Positions 17,042-28,361 are shown, counted from the first letter of the stretch. The stretch: 64,000 bases of DNA from Cognatishimia sp. F0-27 (GCF_020667845.1 NZ_JAFMPQ010000009.1:1-64000), one strand, 5' to 3'. Program-made: numbers and translations. Notes: generated by a model not told the origin, from the sequence alone.

Positions 17042-17775
17042 TGACAGGAACGCCGCTATACACCGCAGATGCCTATGCACGCGAAACGTCCGGTCGCGTC
17101 ACGGCGCACACCCCGGAGGGGGGCTTCATCGTCGAACCGGCTCTGTTCTATCCCACCGGAGGCGGCCAGCCCGGCGACAGCGGATGGATCGATTTCGGCA
17201 CAAGCAGCCTGTCGATCGCCACGGCCGTCAAGGACAAGACAGGCGCGCATCCCGGTGCGTCGATCCTTGTGCCAGCGGAACCGGCCGCCTTGCCGCCCGT
17301 GGGCACGGAGGTGATGCAGCGGCTCGACTGGGAGCGGCGGCACAAGCACATGCGGATTCACACGGCTCTGCACCTTCTGAGCGTCGTGATCCCGCTTCCG
17401 GTGACCGGCGGCCAGATCGGCGCGGGGACGGGACGGCTCGATTTCCTGATGCCCGATCCGCCACAGGATCGCGACGCGCTCGAAGCCGCGCTCAACGCTC
17501 TGGTGGATCAGGATCTTCCCGTCACGGAGCAGTGGATCAGCGAAGACGAGCTCGATGCCAACCCGGCGCTGGTCAAGACGATGTCGGTGCAGCCGCCGAG
17601 AGGTGCAGGCCGGATCCGTCTTGTGCGGATCGGGTCGAAGGCGGATCAGGTCGATTTGCAACCCTGCGGTGGCACGCATGTGGCGCGGACCGGCGAGATC
17701 GGCGCACTCAAGATCGATCAGGTCAAGAACAAGGGCAAACAGAACCGGCGCGTCTCCATCAGCTTCGACGACTGA
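17041..17775 (+). CDS. alaX: Alanyl-tRNA editing protein AlaX
   Basis: This 244-residue free-standing editing enzyme hydrolyses mischarged Ser-tRNA(Ala) and resembles the AlaRS editing domain. The zinc ligands are H107 and H111 in HTALHLL, plus C209 and H213 in PCGGTHV. The GGFIVEPALFYPTGGGQPGD segment near the N-terminus indicates a medium-length AlaX with part of the glycine-rich motif. It is translationally coupled to the upstream channel gene by TGATG. Confidence 0.9.
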   Translation: MTGTPLYTADAYARETSGRVTAHTPEGGFIVEPALFYPTGGGQPGDSGWIDFGTSSLSIATAVKDKTGAHPGASILVPAEPAALPPVGTEVMQRLDWERRHKHMRIHTALHLLSVVIPLPVTGGQIGAGTGRLDFLMPDPPQDRDALEAALNALVDQDLPVTEQWISEDELDANPALVKTMSVQPPRGAGRIRLVRIGSKADQVDLQPCGGTHVARTGEIGALKIDQVKNKGKQNRRVSISFDD

Positions 17776-17826
17776 GCCGATGTCGCTGAGGACCCCGCGC
17801 CTGTCGGCCGTGACACCATGAAAGAA

Positions 17827-17848
17827 GCCGGACGGTGTTCCGTCCGGC
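17827..17848 (-). terminator. Intrinsic terminator after creA
   Basis: A perfect 9-bp stem (GCCGGACGG / CCGTCCGGC) with a 4-base loop is followed on the minus strand by TTCTTTC. It lies about 44 bases past the creA stop and could also serve the convergent alaX gene. Confidence 0.6.
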
Positions 17849-17891
17849 AAAAGGTTTTCCTCAATTCCGCGCCCAAGGCCCGAGCGGCGGG

Positions 17892-18377
17892 TCAGTCCGT
17901 GCCGGGTTGATACAGTGGCACGGTCGAAATCGACACTTTGGCCGATCCGTCCGTGAGCTCCGCAGCATGCGCGACATAGATCAACGTGCGGTTTGCTTCG
18001 TCGTAGATCCGCTTGACGCGCAGCGATTTCAGAACGATCGACCGTGACGTCCTGAAGACATTCTCACCGCTTGCGCTCCGCGAGATGTCCCCGAGTGCGA
18101 TCGGGCCGGTCTGCCGGCAGGCGATGGAGGCGTTGGACGGATCTTCGAACCAGTTGCCCTTGCTCAGCCGGTCAAACAGACCCCGTTCGAAATATGCGAT
18201 ATGACAGGTCACACCCTGCACATCGGGATCCGCGATGGCTTCAATGATGATGTCGTTGCCGACCCAGTCAACGCCAACCTCGCCGACCTGTTCGGCAGAA
18301 GCGGGCAAAACGGTGCCAACCGCCACAAGCGCAGCGGTCAGCAGGCCAAGCGGGCGGCGCGCACCGGTCCGACCCAT
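17892..18377 (-). CDS. creA: CreA family protein
   Basis: This 161-residue exported protein has a signal peptide ending near residue 28 (TVLPASA). The core matches the CreA family: EVGVDWVGNDIIIEAIADPD, VQGVTCHIAYFERG, and paired cysteines in CHIAYF and SIACRQTGPI. CreA is widespread in proteobacteria and has no firm function. The ATG shares one base with the stop of the upstream split-barrel gene, so the pair is co-translated. Confidence 0.9.
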   Translation of the reverse strand: MGRTGARRPLGLLTAALVAVGTVLPASAEQVGEVGVDWVGNDIIIEAIADPDVQGVTCHIAYFERGLFDRLSKGNWFEDPSNASIACRQTGPIALGDISRSASGENVFRTSRSIVLKSLRVKRIYDEANRTLIYVAHAAELTDGSAKVSISTVPLYQPGTD

Positions 18378-18859
18378 CAGGCGGCCGCCCGGAAATTGAC
18401 CACGCCATGTGTGCCCATGTCGGGCTGCGTATCGGCGATCTTGGCCTTTGCGATCTCGAACACGAAACCGGCGGCGCCGTCCGTCGCCCAGATTTCCGCC
18501 GTGGTCGGGGTCAGCTTGACGAGCCGGATATCCGGGTCGTCCCGGCCTTCCTCGAACCAGGCCGACGCTGCCATGGACCACAGCTCGGACAGCTTTTCGG
18601 GATTGTCCACGATATGCATCCGCCCCTCGAGATCGGCGTAGAGATTGGCACTCGCGTCTGCGATCATCATCTTGCCGATGCCACCCGATGCAGCCGTCTT
18701 GGCCACGTCGGTGCCGTCGGCGGTGATGAACCAGATCGCGCCGGCTTCGGCATCCGCGTAAGGTGCCATCGGCACGAAGCGCCCACCGCCAGCATCCAGC
18801 ATCGCCGCCTGCACGGAATCGAGGCGGTCCCAGAATGTTTCGGTCAATGCATTGGTCAT
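18377..18859 (-). CDS. Pyridoxamine 5'-phosphate oxidase-like FMN split-barrel protein
   Basis: This 160-residue protein of the general stress protein 26 type has FWDRLDSVQAAMLDAGGGRFVPM, then AIWFITADGTD and ANLYADLEGRMHIVD, the split-barrel FMN-binding pattern. The ATG at 18859 has AAGGAG 7 bases upstream. It is first in a two-gene unit with creA. The enzymatic reaction is not predictable. Confidence 0.82.
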   Translation of the reverse strand: MTNALTETFWDRLDSVQAAMLDAGGGRFVPMAPYADAEAGAIWFITADGTDVAKTAASGGIGKMMIADASANLYADLEGRMHIVDNPEKLSELWSMAASAWFEEGRDDPDIRLVKLTPTTAEIWATDGAAGFVFEIAKAKIADTQPDMGTHGVVNFRAAA

Positions 18860-18989
18860 GACGTTCTCCTTGTCTGTGGGCATGATGCCGTTCCGGCTTG
18901 AAAGGGCAACCGCTGCGCCGTGCTTTTGGTTCCACCCGGGCGGGCGCGCGAACGGCGCCGCAATCAGGGCAGTGGCCTGGTCACAGGAG

Positions 18990-19018
18990 TTGACCGGCCT
19001 GGCGTCTTCGCCTACAAT
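18990..19018 (+). promoter_or_regulatory. Strong candidate ivd promoter
   Basis: TTGACC (18990-18995), a 17-base spacer and TACAAT (19013-19018) form a near-consensus sigma-70-type promoter 68 bases before the ivd ATG. It faces the leucine-degradation genes. Confidence 0.75.
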
Positions 19019-19033
19019 TGAACAGTTGTTCAA
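19018..19033. promoter_or_regulatory. Inverted-repeat operator at the ivd transcription start
   Basis: TTGAACA-GT-TGTTCAA has 7-bp arms, and partial AATT symmetry extends outward on both sides. It begins at the last base of the -10 box and covers the expected start site, the classic position for repression. Size and symmetry suit a TetR-family regulator. No regulator gene is in the window. Confidence 0.65.
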
Positions 19034-19086
19034 TAATTGTCCTGCGCGATCGCGCAAGGCTTGGTCCGCAAGGGGAGGCGGTCGCG

Positions 19087-20250
19087 ATGTTTATGGCCAG
19101 CATGTCATTCGATCTTGGCGAGGACGTGAATGCGCTGCGCGAGATGGTGCACAAATGGGCGCAGGAGCGCGTCAAACCCATGGCCGCGGAGATTGACAGT
19201 TCCAATGAGTTCCCGGCGCCGCTTTGGCGCGAAATGGGCGATCTGGGCTTGCTGGGGATCACGGTTGACGAGGCTTATGGCGGCGCGGGCATGAGCTATC
19301 TAGCCCATACCGTTGCCATCGAAGAGATCGCGCGCGCGTCAGCCTCCGTCTCTTTGAGCTATGGCGCCCACTCCAACCTCTGCGTCAACCAGATCAAGCT
19401 CAATGGCAGCGAGGCGCAGAAAAGCAAGTATCTGCCCGGTCTGATTTCCGGAGAGCATGTGGGCGCGCTGGCCATGTCCGAGCCCTCCGCGGGATCAGAT
19501 GTCGTGTCGATGAAGCTGCGGGCCGAGAAGCGCAACGACCACTTTCGCCTGAATGGCAACAAATACTGGATCACCAATGGTCCCGATGCGGATACGCTGG
19601 TTGTCTATGCCAAGACCGACCCGGATGCCGGATCCAAGGGAATCACGGCCTTCCTGATCGAGAAATCCATGACCGGCTTCTCCACCTCGCGGCATTTCGA
19701 CAAGCTTGGCATGCGCGGCTCCAACACCGCCGAGCTTGTCTTCGACGACGTGGAAGTGCCGTTTGACAACATCCTCGGCGAAGAGGGCAAGGGTGTGCGC
19801 GTTCTGATGTCGGGGCTCGACTATGAGCGCGTCGTGCTGGCCGGGATCGGACTTGGCATCATGGCGGCCTGCATGGACGAGATCATGCCCTATATGGCCG
19901 AGCGCAAGCAATTTGGCCAACCCATCGGGTCCTTCCAGCTCATGCAGGGCAAGATCGCCGATATGTACACGGCGATGAACTCCGCGCGCGCCTATGTCTA
20001 CGAGGTCGCAAAGGCCTGCGACCGGGGCGATGTGACCCGGCAGGACGCGGCGGCCTGCTGTCTTTACGCCTCCGAAGAGGCAATGAAGCAGGCGCATCAG
20101 GCGGTGCAGGCCATGGGCGGGGCGGGTTTCCTGAGCGACGCGCCCGTGGCGCGGCTGTTCCGCGATGCCAAACTGATGGAGATTGGTGCGGGAACGTCCG
20201 AGATCCGCCGCATGCTGGTCGGTCGCGAGCTTCTGGCGTCGATGGGCTGA
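19087..20250 (+). CDS. ivd: Isovaleryl-CoA dehydrogenase
   Basis: This 387-residue FAD acyl-CoA dehydrogenase oxidises isovaleryl-CoA to 3-methylcrotonyl-CoA in leucine breakdown. Signature stretches are [48 protein letters not shown] and [12 protein letters not shown]247 in the last of these is the position of the catalytic base that sets isovaleryl-CoA dehydrogenases apart from other acyl-CoA dehydrogenases. The start at 19087 has GGGAGG 8 bases upstream. It is the first gene of the leucine cluster. Confidence 0.95.
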   Translation: MFMASMSFDLGEDVNALREMVHKWAQERVKPMAAEIDSSNEFPAPLWREMGDLGLLGITVDEAYGGAGMSYLAHTVAIEEIARASASVSLSYGAHSNLCVNQIKLNGSEAQKSKYLPGLISGEHVGALAMSEPSAGSDVVSMKLRAEKRNDHFRLNGNKYWITNGPDADTLVVYAKTDPDAGSKGITAFLIEKSMTGFSTSRHFDKLGMRGSNTAELVFDDVEVPFDNILGEEGKGVRVLMSGLDYERVVLAGIGLGIMAACMDEIMPYMAERKQFGQPIGSFQLMQGKIADMYTAMNSARAYVYEVAKACDRGDVTRQDAAACCLYASEEAMKQAHQAVQAMGGAGFLSDAPVARLFRDAKLMEIGAGTSEIRRMLVGRELLASMG

Positions 20251-20615
20251 TGCCACGCTGGGTCTGGTGGACCCCGGTGGCGCTGCTGGTCGTGGCGACC
20301 GCGCTGCTCGGCTTCCGCTGGGGCTGGATCGCGGCAACAATAACGGAGACGGATGTGATCAACGCCTACGCACAGCGCTACCTTGAAGACCGGGCCCGCG
20401 ATGGCACCGGCGCAGGGGCGTCGGTGGGTGATTGCGTGGCCTATCCGGGCGAGGAGCGTGGGGTCTGGCTGGTGGTGTCCTGTGGGCCAACGCCGCGCGA
20501 TCTTTCGCGTCACTACGCGTACTATGTCAACGGCATTGGGCAGATGGTCAAAGGCTGGGGGCCCCACTCCGAAGGCATGGTGCCGGGCTCAGGTGGACGC
20601 GAGCCGCAAACATGA
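20250..20615 (+). CDS. Small membrane-anchored protein in the leucine cluster
   Basis: This 121-residue protein has one N-terminal membrane span (about residues 5-27), then a short soluble domain with two cysteines (VGDCVAYPG and WLVVSCGP). It is coupled at both ends: one base shared with the ivd stop (TGATG) and ATGA with the next gene. No family is recognised. The tight coupling suggests it is a genuine gene of the operon. Confidence 0.65.
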   Translation: MPRWVWWTPVALLVVATALLGFRWGWIAATITETDVINAYAQRYLEDRARDGTGAGASVGDCVAYPGEERGVWLVVSCGPTPRDLSRHYAYYVNGIGQMVKGWGPHSEGMVPGSGGREPQT

Positions 20616-22096
20616 ACATGGCCGCGCAAATCCTTGAAAAGCCCCGCGATCAGCTTGCGATCATTGATCTCAGTGACGGGCCGCGCCGCGACGTGAGCAT
20701 CGGCGAACTGACGCAGAGGACCGACGGTCTCGCGCGCGCGCTCCGCATACGGATTGCGGCGGGTGACCGGGTTGGCGTGCTGCTGAGCCAGAGCCCGTGG
20801 TGCGCGGCGGCCCATCTGGCGATCTGGAAGCTCGGCGCGATTTCCGTGCCGCTTTTCAAGCTGTTCGCGCGCGGCGCGCTTCAAAGCCGTCTGGAGGATG
20901 CCGGCTGCGCGCTGGTTCTGACGGACCCTGAAGGCCGCGCGTTGCTGGGTGATCTGGCGGAGCCTTGGATCGCATCGGAGGCTGGCGTTTCCGGACCGCC
21001 CGTTCCCTATGCGGACGCGGGCCCCGAGACACCGGCTGTTTTGATTTACACGTCCGGCACCACCGGCGCGCCCAAAGGCGCGTTGCACGGGCACAGCGTG
21101 CTCGACGGGCATATTCCCGGGGTCGTCATCAGCCATGATGACCTTGGCCAGCCCGGAGACTGTCTGTGGACCCCGGCGGACTGGGCGTGGATCGGGGGAT
21201 TGTTCGATGTGGCCATGCCCGGTCTCGCGCTTGGCGTGCCGGTGGTCGCCGCGCGGATGGAGAAATTCAGCTCCGGGGAATGCATGAGAATTATCTCGGA
21301 AGCATCTGTTCGCAATGCTTTTTTCCCGCCAACTGCCTTGCGTCTTCTGAAGGCTGACGGCGCGCGGATCGCCGGGTTGCGCAGCGTCGCGTCCGGCGGT
21401 GAACCCCTGGGAGCCGAAATGCTCGCCTGGGGTCGCGAGGCGCTTGGGGTGACGATCAACGAATTCTACGGGCAAACCGAATGCAACATGGTGGTCTCGT
21501 CCTGCGCAAGCCGTTTTGCCCCGGAACCCGGCGCCATGGGTCGCCCCGTGCCGGGTTTCGATGTCGAGGTCATCGACGATAACGGTCAGCCGACGGACGG
21601 CGAAGGCGACATTGCCGTGCGGCGCGGCGCGCCCTCGATGTTTCTGGGCTATTGGAACCGCCCGGACGCAACCGCCGAGAAGTTTCGTGGGGACTGGATG
21701 CTCACCGGCGATCGCGGGATCCGCTCCGGCGCGGGGCTGCGTTTTGTGGGGCGCGAGGACGATGTGATCACGTCCGGCGGCTACCGCATCGGCCCGGCCG
21801 AGATCGAAGATTGCCTGCTGACCCACCCGTCAGTGGCCACGGTTGGGGTCGTGGGCAAACCCGACGCGCTTCGTGGCGAGATCGTCAAGGCCTATGTGGT
21901 GCTCCGGAAGGGCGCAAGCGTCGACGCGGAAACCTTACAGGGCTGGGTTCGGGATCGGCTTGCAAGATACTCGTATCCAAGAGAAATTGCCTTTCTTGAC
22001 TCGCTGCCGATGACCGTGACCGGCAAGGTGATCCGCAAGGCCTTGAAAGAGCGCGCCATCGCTGAGGCGACCCAAACCGCAAGGACGCATCAATGA
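20612..22096 (+). CDS. AMP-forming acyl-CoA synthetase
   Basis: This 494-residue adenylate-forming ligase has P-loop [17 protein letters not shown]5 motif [11 protein letters not shown]7 LTGDRG, A8 [20 protein letters not shown], and the C-terminal catalytic lysine in TGKVIRK. The ATG at 20612 overlaps the previous stop by 4 bases. It lies between ivd and the carboxylase genes. Candidate substrates are isovalerate or acetoacetate, both fitting the pathway; this is inference from position. Confidence 0.85.
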   Translation: MNMAAQILEKPRDQLAIIDLSDGPRRDVSIGELTQRTDGLARALRIRIAAGDRVGVLLSQSPWCAAAHLAIWKLGAISVPLFKLFARGALQSRLEDAGCALVLTDPEGRALLGDLAEPWIASEAGVSGPPVPYADAGPETPAVLIYTSGTTGAPKGALHGHSVLDGHIPGVVISHDDLGQPGDCLWTPADWAWIGGLFDVAMPGLALGVPVVAARMEKFSSGECMRIISEASVRNAFFPPTALRLLKADGARIAGLRSVASGGEPLGAEMLAWGREALGVTINEFYGQTECNMVVSSCASRFAPEPGAMGRPVPGFDVEVIDDNGQPTDGEGDIAVRRGAPSMFLGYWNRPDATAEKFRGDWMLTGDRGIRSGAGLRFVGREDDVITSGGYRIGPAEIEDCLLTHPSVATVGVVGKPDALRGEIVKAYVVLRKGASVDAETLQGWVRDRLARYSYPREIAFLDSLPMTVTGKVIRKALKERAIAEATQTARTHQ

Positions 22097-22169
22097 GCCG
22101 CGCAACCACACGCCCACCGCGCCGCGTTGCGCGGGCGCTGGCTTCGCCCGTCATCCGAAAGGGACAACC

Positions 22170-23768
22170 ATGAAACTGCAAAGCGCCGTGATCCCGGGAT
22201 CAGACCAGTTCCGGGCCAACCGGGAGGCCCATCTCGCCGCACTTGAAGAGATCGCGCAGGCCGCTGCGCTGGCCGCTTCGGGCGGTGGCGAAAAGGCCCG
22301 CGCGCGGCATCTGTCGCGTGGCAAGATGCTTCCGCGTCACCGTGTTGCGGCGCTGCTCGATCCGGGCTCGCCTTTCCTGGAGATCGGTGCCACGGCGGCG
22401 CACGGGCTCTACGATGGCGCGGCGCCCTGCGCAGGCGTTATCGCGGGCATCGGGCTGGTCGAGGGGCGGCAGGTCATGGTGCTGTGCAACGATGCGACCG
22501 TCAAAGGGGGAACCTATTACCCGATGACGGTCAAGAAACACCTTCGGGCCCAGGAAATCGCCGAGGAAAACCACCTTCCATGCGTCTATCTCGTGGACAG
22601 CGGTGGTGCCAACCTGCCCAACCAGGACGAGGTATTCCCGGACCGGGATCATTTCGGGCGCATCTTCTACAACCAGGCGCGGATGTCAGCGAAGGGCATC
22701 GCGCAAATCGCCGTTGTGATGGGCTCATGCACGGCAGGCGGAGCCTATGTGCCGGCCATGTCCGATGTCACGATCATCGTGAAGGAGCAGGGCACGATCT
22801 TCCTTGCGGGGCCGCCGCTGGTGAAAGCGGCCACCGGCGAAGTTGTCAGCGCCGAGGACCTTGGCGGCGGCGACGTGCACACACGCCTGTCCGGCGTGGC
22901 GGACATGCTGGCGGAGGACGATGCCCATGCGCTCGCGCTTGCCCGTCAGGCCGTGTCGAGCCTGCCGCACCAATCCTCTCCAGACAGCCTGCCGCCGGAG
23001 GATCCGGCGTATGACCCGGAGGAGCTCTTCGGCGTTGTGCCGGCGGATCTGCGCACGCCCTACGACATCCGTGAGGTGATCGCGCGGATTGTCGACGGGT
23101 CGCGGTTCGACGAATTCAAGCCGCGCTTCGGCGAAACTCTGGTCACCGGCTTTGCCCATGTCGATGGCCTGCCGGTGGGCATCATCGCCAATAACGGGGT
23201 GCTCTTCTCCGAGGCCGCAGCGAAAGGCGCGCATTTCGTGGAGCTCTGCTCGCAGCGCCGCATCCCATTGGTTTTCCTTCAGAACATCACCGGCTTCATG
23301 GTCGGTCGCAAATATGAAAACGAAGGGATCGCGCGCCATGGCGCCAAGATGGTGACCGCCGTGGCCACCACATCCGTGCCCAAGATCACCATGCTGGTCG
23401 GCGGCTCGTTCGGTGCGGGCAATTACGGCATGGCCGGGCGCGCCTACCAGCCGCGCTTCCTGTGGACTTGGCCCAACAGCCGCATTTCCGTCATGGGTGG
23501 CGCACAGGCTGCGGGCGTGCTGGCCACGGTCAAACGCGATGCGCTGGAGCGTGCGGGCCAAAGCTGGTCCGACGACGAAGAGGCCGCTTTCAAGAAACCG
23601 ACGATGGACATGTTCGAACGCCAGTCCCACCCGCTCTACGCCTCCGCGCGGCTTTGGGATGACGGCATCATCGACCCGCGCAAATCCCGCGCCGTGCTGG
23701 CGCTGTCGCTGCGCGCCGCCCTCAACGCGCCCATCGGGGAGACACGCTTCGGCGTGTTCCGCATGTGA
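22170..23768 (+). CDS. mccB: Methylcrotonyl-CoA carboxylase, carboxyltransferase (beta) subunit
   Basis: This 532-residue subunit transfers CO2 from carboxybiotin to 3-methylcrotonyl-CoA. It has the two crotonase-like halves of the family: [20 protein letters not shown], then [15 protein letters not shown] in the N-half; [26 protein letters not shown] and [20 protein letters not shown] in the C-half. The start has AAAGGGAC upstream. It pairs with the biotin subunit at 23962. The 193-base gap between them holds two kinds of repeat. Confidence 0.94.
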   Translation: MKLQSAVIPGSDQFRANREAHLAALEEIAQAAALAASGGGEKARARHLSRGKMLPRHRVAALLDPGSPFLEIGATAAHGLYDGAAPCAGVIAGIGLVEGRQVMVLCNDATVKGGTYYPMTVKKHLRAQEIAEENHLPCVYLVDSGGANLPNQDEVFPDRDHFGRIFYNQARMSAKGIAQIAVVMGSCTAGGAYVPAMSDVTIIVKEQGTIFLAGPPLVKAATGEVVSAEDLGGGDVHTRLSGVADMLAEDDAHALALARQAVSSLPHQSSPDSLPPEDPAYDPEELFGVVPADLRTPYDIREVIARIVDGSRFDEFKPRFGETLVTGFAHVDGLPVGIIANNGVLFSEAAAKGAHFVELCSQRRIPLVFLQNITGFMVGRKYENEGIARHGAKMVTAVATTSVPKITMLVGGSFGAGNYGMAGRAYQPRFLWTWPNSRISVMGGAQAAGVLATVKRDALERAGQSWSDDEEAAFKKPTMDMFERQSHPLYASARLWDDGIIDPRKSRAVLALSLRAALNAPIGETRFGVFRM

Positions 23769-23779
23769 GGAAAACCGCG

Positions 23780-23823
23780 ATGCACAACCCATGCACAGGT
23801 CATGCACATCCCATGCGCATGAC
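23780..23823 (+). repeat. 11-bp ATGCACA array, copy 2
   Basis: Four strictly 11-bp units are ATGCACAACCC, ATGCACAGGTC, ATGCACATCCC and ATGCGCATGAC. The array begins 12 bases after the mccB stop, in its sense direction. Copy 1 (736-782, minus strand) has the same order: two or three ATGCACA units, ending in ATGCGCA..ATGAC. Confidence 0.75.
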
Positions 23824-23852
23824 CGCCACCAGCCACCCTGGGGCGGCGCGTG

Positions 23853-23913
23853 CGTTTCTTCTGTCCATAAATACTCAAAATCAAAACCAAAAAGAGGGCG
23901 CCGCAGGCGCGCC
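23853..23913 (-). repeat. Dispersed hairpin repeat element, copy D (divergent)
   Basis: On the minus strand, a GC-rich imperfect hairpin (about 23896-23913) is followed by a T-rich stretch, then GAGTATTTATGGACAGAAGAAACG (its last part at 23853-23876). This tail matches the GAGTATTTCCGGACAGAAGAAGCG tail of copy C. It sits between mccB and mccA in the opposite orientation. Confidence 0.6.
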
Positions 23914-23961
23914 TTTCGACGGCGCGGCGCTTGCCGACGCGCCCATCGCCGGGGTGAGGCC

Positions 23962-25905
<1,944 letters not shown>

Positions 25906-26017
25906 TGCGGCCCGGACCGACGGGACAGGGGTTGCGCGCCTCGGGGCGCAGGGTGACTGCGTATGGCCCGATTGGCCCCGGGGTCCGACGTGACGGGGCA
26001 AGCAAGGAGACAAGCGC

Positions 26018-26686
26018 ATGATCACGCTGCACCACGTACAATACGGGCGGTCCTTCCGCGTCCTCTGGCTGATCGAGGAGATCGGGCCGGACCGGTTCGG
26101 CGGGCTGGAGATTGTCGAACACCGGATCGGCACGCGTGAAATGGCCGAAAGCGATCTGCCGCGCCTGTCACCGGCGGTGCGCATCCCGGCCATCGCCTAT
26201 GACGGGATCGAGATGAGCGAAAGCGGCGCCATCGTGCAATATTTATGCGAGACCATGGCGCCCGCGCTGGACCGCGCGCCGGGCGATGCCGAGCGGGCGG
26301 CCTATCTGCAATGGATCGGTTTTGCCGAGACCCAGGCCAGCCTGATCGAGAATCTGAACCTGCAGATGGTGTTCCTGCGCCCGCCGGCCAAGCCGTCGCC
26401 GGTTGTGGTCAAGCTGACCGTGGCCCGGCTGCGCCAGACGCTGCGCGGGCTGGAGGAGCGGTTGGCCGACCGCGATTGGCTGTTGCCCTCCGGGTTTTCG
26501 GGTGCGGATATCATGATGGGGTTCAATCTGTTTGCCGCGCCGTTCTACGTGGAGATGGACGCGTTTCCGCGGATCATGGCATATCGCGAGCGCTGCGCGG
26601 CCCGGCCTGCCTATCGGCGCGCGGTGGAGCGTGAAGGGCCGCAGCGCTTTTACACGCAGGATTTCTACCCGGTGCCGGAGGCGTGA
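26018..26686 (+). CDS. Glutathione S-transferase family protein
   Basis: This 222-residue protein has an N-terminal thioredoxin-like domain (YGRSFRVLWLIEEIG) and the GST marker RIPAIAYDGIEMSESGAIVQYL, with the conserved glutathione-contacting ES pair. An all-helical C-terminal domain follows. AAGGAG lies upstream of the ATG. It sits inside the leucine cluster, with its stop near the GTG of the lyase gene. No role in leucine catabolism is known, so it may be a passenger or handle electrophilic intermediates. Confidence 0.85.
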   Translation: MITLHHVQYGRSFRVLWLIEEIGPDRFGGLEIVEHRIGTREMAESDLPRLSPAVRIPAIAYDGIEMSESGAIVQYLCETMAPALDRAPGDAERAAYLQWIGFAETQASLIENLNLQMVFLRPPAKPSPVVVKLTVARLRQTLRGLEERLADRDWLLPSGFSGADIMMGFNLFAAPFYVEMDAFPRIMAYRERCAARPAYRRAVEREGPQRFYTQDFYPVPEA

Positions 26687-26691
26687 GGACT

Positions 26692-27582
26692 GTGACGGAA
26701 ACGGTTGAAATCTTTGAGGTCGGTCCGCGTGACGGGCTCCAGAACGAGCCTGCGGCAATCGCCACCGCGGACAAGGTCGCCTTGGTCGATTGCCTCTCGG
26801 GTGCCGGGTTCCGGCGGATCGAATGCGCGTCTTTCGTCAGCCCGAAATGGGTGCCGCAAATGGCCGATTCCGCCGCCGTGCTGGCCGGTATCACGCGCGC
26901 GCCCGGCGTGTCCTATGCGGCGCTGACACCCAATGCGACAGGGTTGGAGCGTGCGCTCGCCGCCCGCGCCGACGAGGTGGCGGTGTTCGGCTCGGCTTCC
27001 GAGGGATTTTCGCGGGCCAATATCAATGCCAGCGTCGAGGATAGCCTGGCGCGTTTCGGTCCCGTGGCACAGGCGGCGCAGGAGGCGGGATTGCCGGTGC
27101 GCGGCTATGTGTCCTGTGTGGTCGAGTGCCCCTATGACGGGGCGGTGGCGCCGGAGGCGGTGGTGCGCGTGGTCGAGGCGCTGCGCGCCATGGGCTGCTA
27201 TGAGGTGAGCCTTGGCGATACGATCGGGCGTGGCACGCCGGAGGCGGTGGACGCGATGCTGGCGGCGGTGCTGGATGTCTGTCCGGCCGACGCTCTTGCG
27301 GGGCATTTCCACGACACGGCCGGGCGGGCGCTCGACAATGTGGCCGTGGCGTTGGAGCGGGGGCTGCGCGTTTTCGATGCGGCGGTGGGGGGCTTGGGCG
27401 GCTGCCCCTATGCGCCGGGGGCCGCCGGCAATGTTGCCACGGAGGCGGTGCATGATGCGCTCGTCGCGCGCGGTTTCGAGACCGGGCTGGACCGCGATGT
27501 GATCCTGCGGGCCGCAGAGATGGCCCGTGGCCTGCGCGAGGCGGGCACGGGCACAGGCACAGGCACAGGAGCAAACCGATGA
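26692..27582 (+). CDS. mvaB: Hydroxymethylglutaryl-CoA lyase
   Basis: This 296-residue TIM-barrel enzyme splits HMG-CoA into acetyl-CoA and acetoacetate. Motifs are EVGPRDGLQNEP near the N-terminus, ECASFVSPKWVPQMAD, SLGDTIGRGTP, the metal-binding HFHDTAGRA, and GGCPYAPGAAGN with the catalytic cysteine loop. GTG 26692 is preferred (10 bases after GGAGG) over GTG 26683. A GGCACR microsatellite encodes Gly-Thr repeats at the very C-terminus (27542-27569). Confidence 0.93.
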   Translation: MTETVEIFEVGPRDGLQNEPAAIATADKVALVDCLSGAGFRRIECASFVSPKWVPQMADSAAVLAGITRAPGVSYAALTPNATGLERALAARADEVAVFGSASEGFSRANINASVEDSLARFGPVAQAAQEAGLPVRGYVSCVVECPYDGAVAPEAVVRVVEALRAMGCYEVSLGDTIGRGTPEAVDAMLAAVLDVCPADALAGHFHDTAGRALDNVAVALERGLRVFDAAVGGLGGCPYAPGAAGNVATEAVHDALVARGFETGLDRDVILRAAEMARGLREAGTGTGTGTGANR

Positions 27583-28361
27583 CGGATCCGATCCGGGTAA
27601 CGCGCGACGACCGCGGGGTGGCCACGATCTGGCTGGCCCGCGCCGAGAAACACAATGCGCTGTCGGCGCCGATGCTGAGCGCGCTTGAGGCCGAGGCGCG
27701 CACGCTCGGGCGCGATGAGGCGGTGCGGGTTGTGGTGCTGGCTGCGGAAGGCAAGAGCTTCTGCGCCGGGGGCGACCTCGCCTGGATGCGCGAACAGTTC
27801 GACATGGACCCGGAAACGCGCCGCCGCGAATCGGCGCGGATCGCAACGGCGCTCGGGGCGCTTTACGCCTTGCCGCAGCCGCTGATCGGACGGGTGCAGG
27901 GCAATGCGTTCGGGGGCGGCGTGGGGCTGGCCTGCGTCTGTGACGTGACGATTGGCGCCGATACGATCCGCATGGGCCTCACCGAGACGCGGCTTGGGTT
28001 GATTCCGGCCAATATCGGTCCCTACGTGCTCGCGCGCATGGGGGCGGTGCGGGCGCGGGAGGTGTTCATGAATGCCCGGCTCTTCGGCGCGCAGGAGGCG
28101 GTGCGGCTTGGGCTGCTGACCCGCGCGGTGCCGTCCGATGCGCTCGACGCGGCGGTGGAGGCGGAGGTCGCGCCCTATCTCGCCTGCGCGCCGGGGGCGG
28201 TGCGTGACGCCAAGGCGTTGCTGATGGATCTGGCGGGCCGGGTCGATCCGTCTGCGGTCGATCATGCCATTGACGCGCTGGCCGCCCGCTGGGAGAGCGA
28301 TGAGGCGCGCGCGGGCATTGCGGCCTTCTTTGACAAGCGCCCGCCGCCATGGGGCTCCTGA
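27579..28361 (+). CDS. liuC: Enoyl-CoA hydratase, probable methylglutaconyl-CoA hydratase
   Basis: This 260-residue crotonase-family enzyme has the oxyanion-hole segment SFCAGGDLAWMRE (about 61-73) and NAFGGGVGLACVCDVTIG (about 108-125), then ETRLGLIPANIGPYVL. The position between HMG-CoA lyase and the end of the leucine cluster makes 3-methylglutaconyl-CoA hydration the likely reaction. It overlaps the lyase by ATGA. Confidence 0.88.
   Translation: MTDPIRVTRDDRGVATIWLARAEKHNALSAPMLSALEAEARTLGRDEAVRVVVLAAEGKSFCAGGDLAWMREQFDMDPETRRRESARIATALGALYALPQPLIGRVQGNAFGGGVGLACVCDVTIGADTIRMGLTETRLGLIPANIGPYVLARMGAVRAREVFMNARLFGAQEAVRLGLLTRAVPSDALDAAVEAEVAPYLACAPGAVRDAKALLMDLAGRVDPSAVDHAIDALAARWESDEARAGIAAFFDKRPPPWGS

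Noticed and set aside
20432-20611. An N-terminal extension of the acyl-CoA synthetase
   Set aside because: The in-frame extension overlaps the 20250 gene completely; the ATG at 20612 with ATGA overlap gives the normal family start.
736-23823. The ATGCACA arrays as coding sequence (they read MHNPC... in one frame)
   Set aside because: The frames are short, run into repeats and lack ribosome binding sites. The DNA-level 11-bp phasing explains the similarity better.
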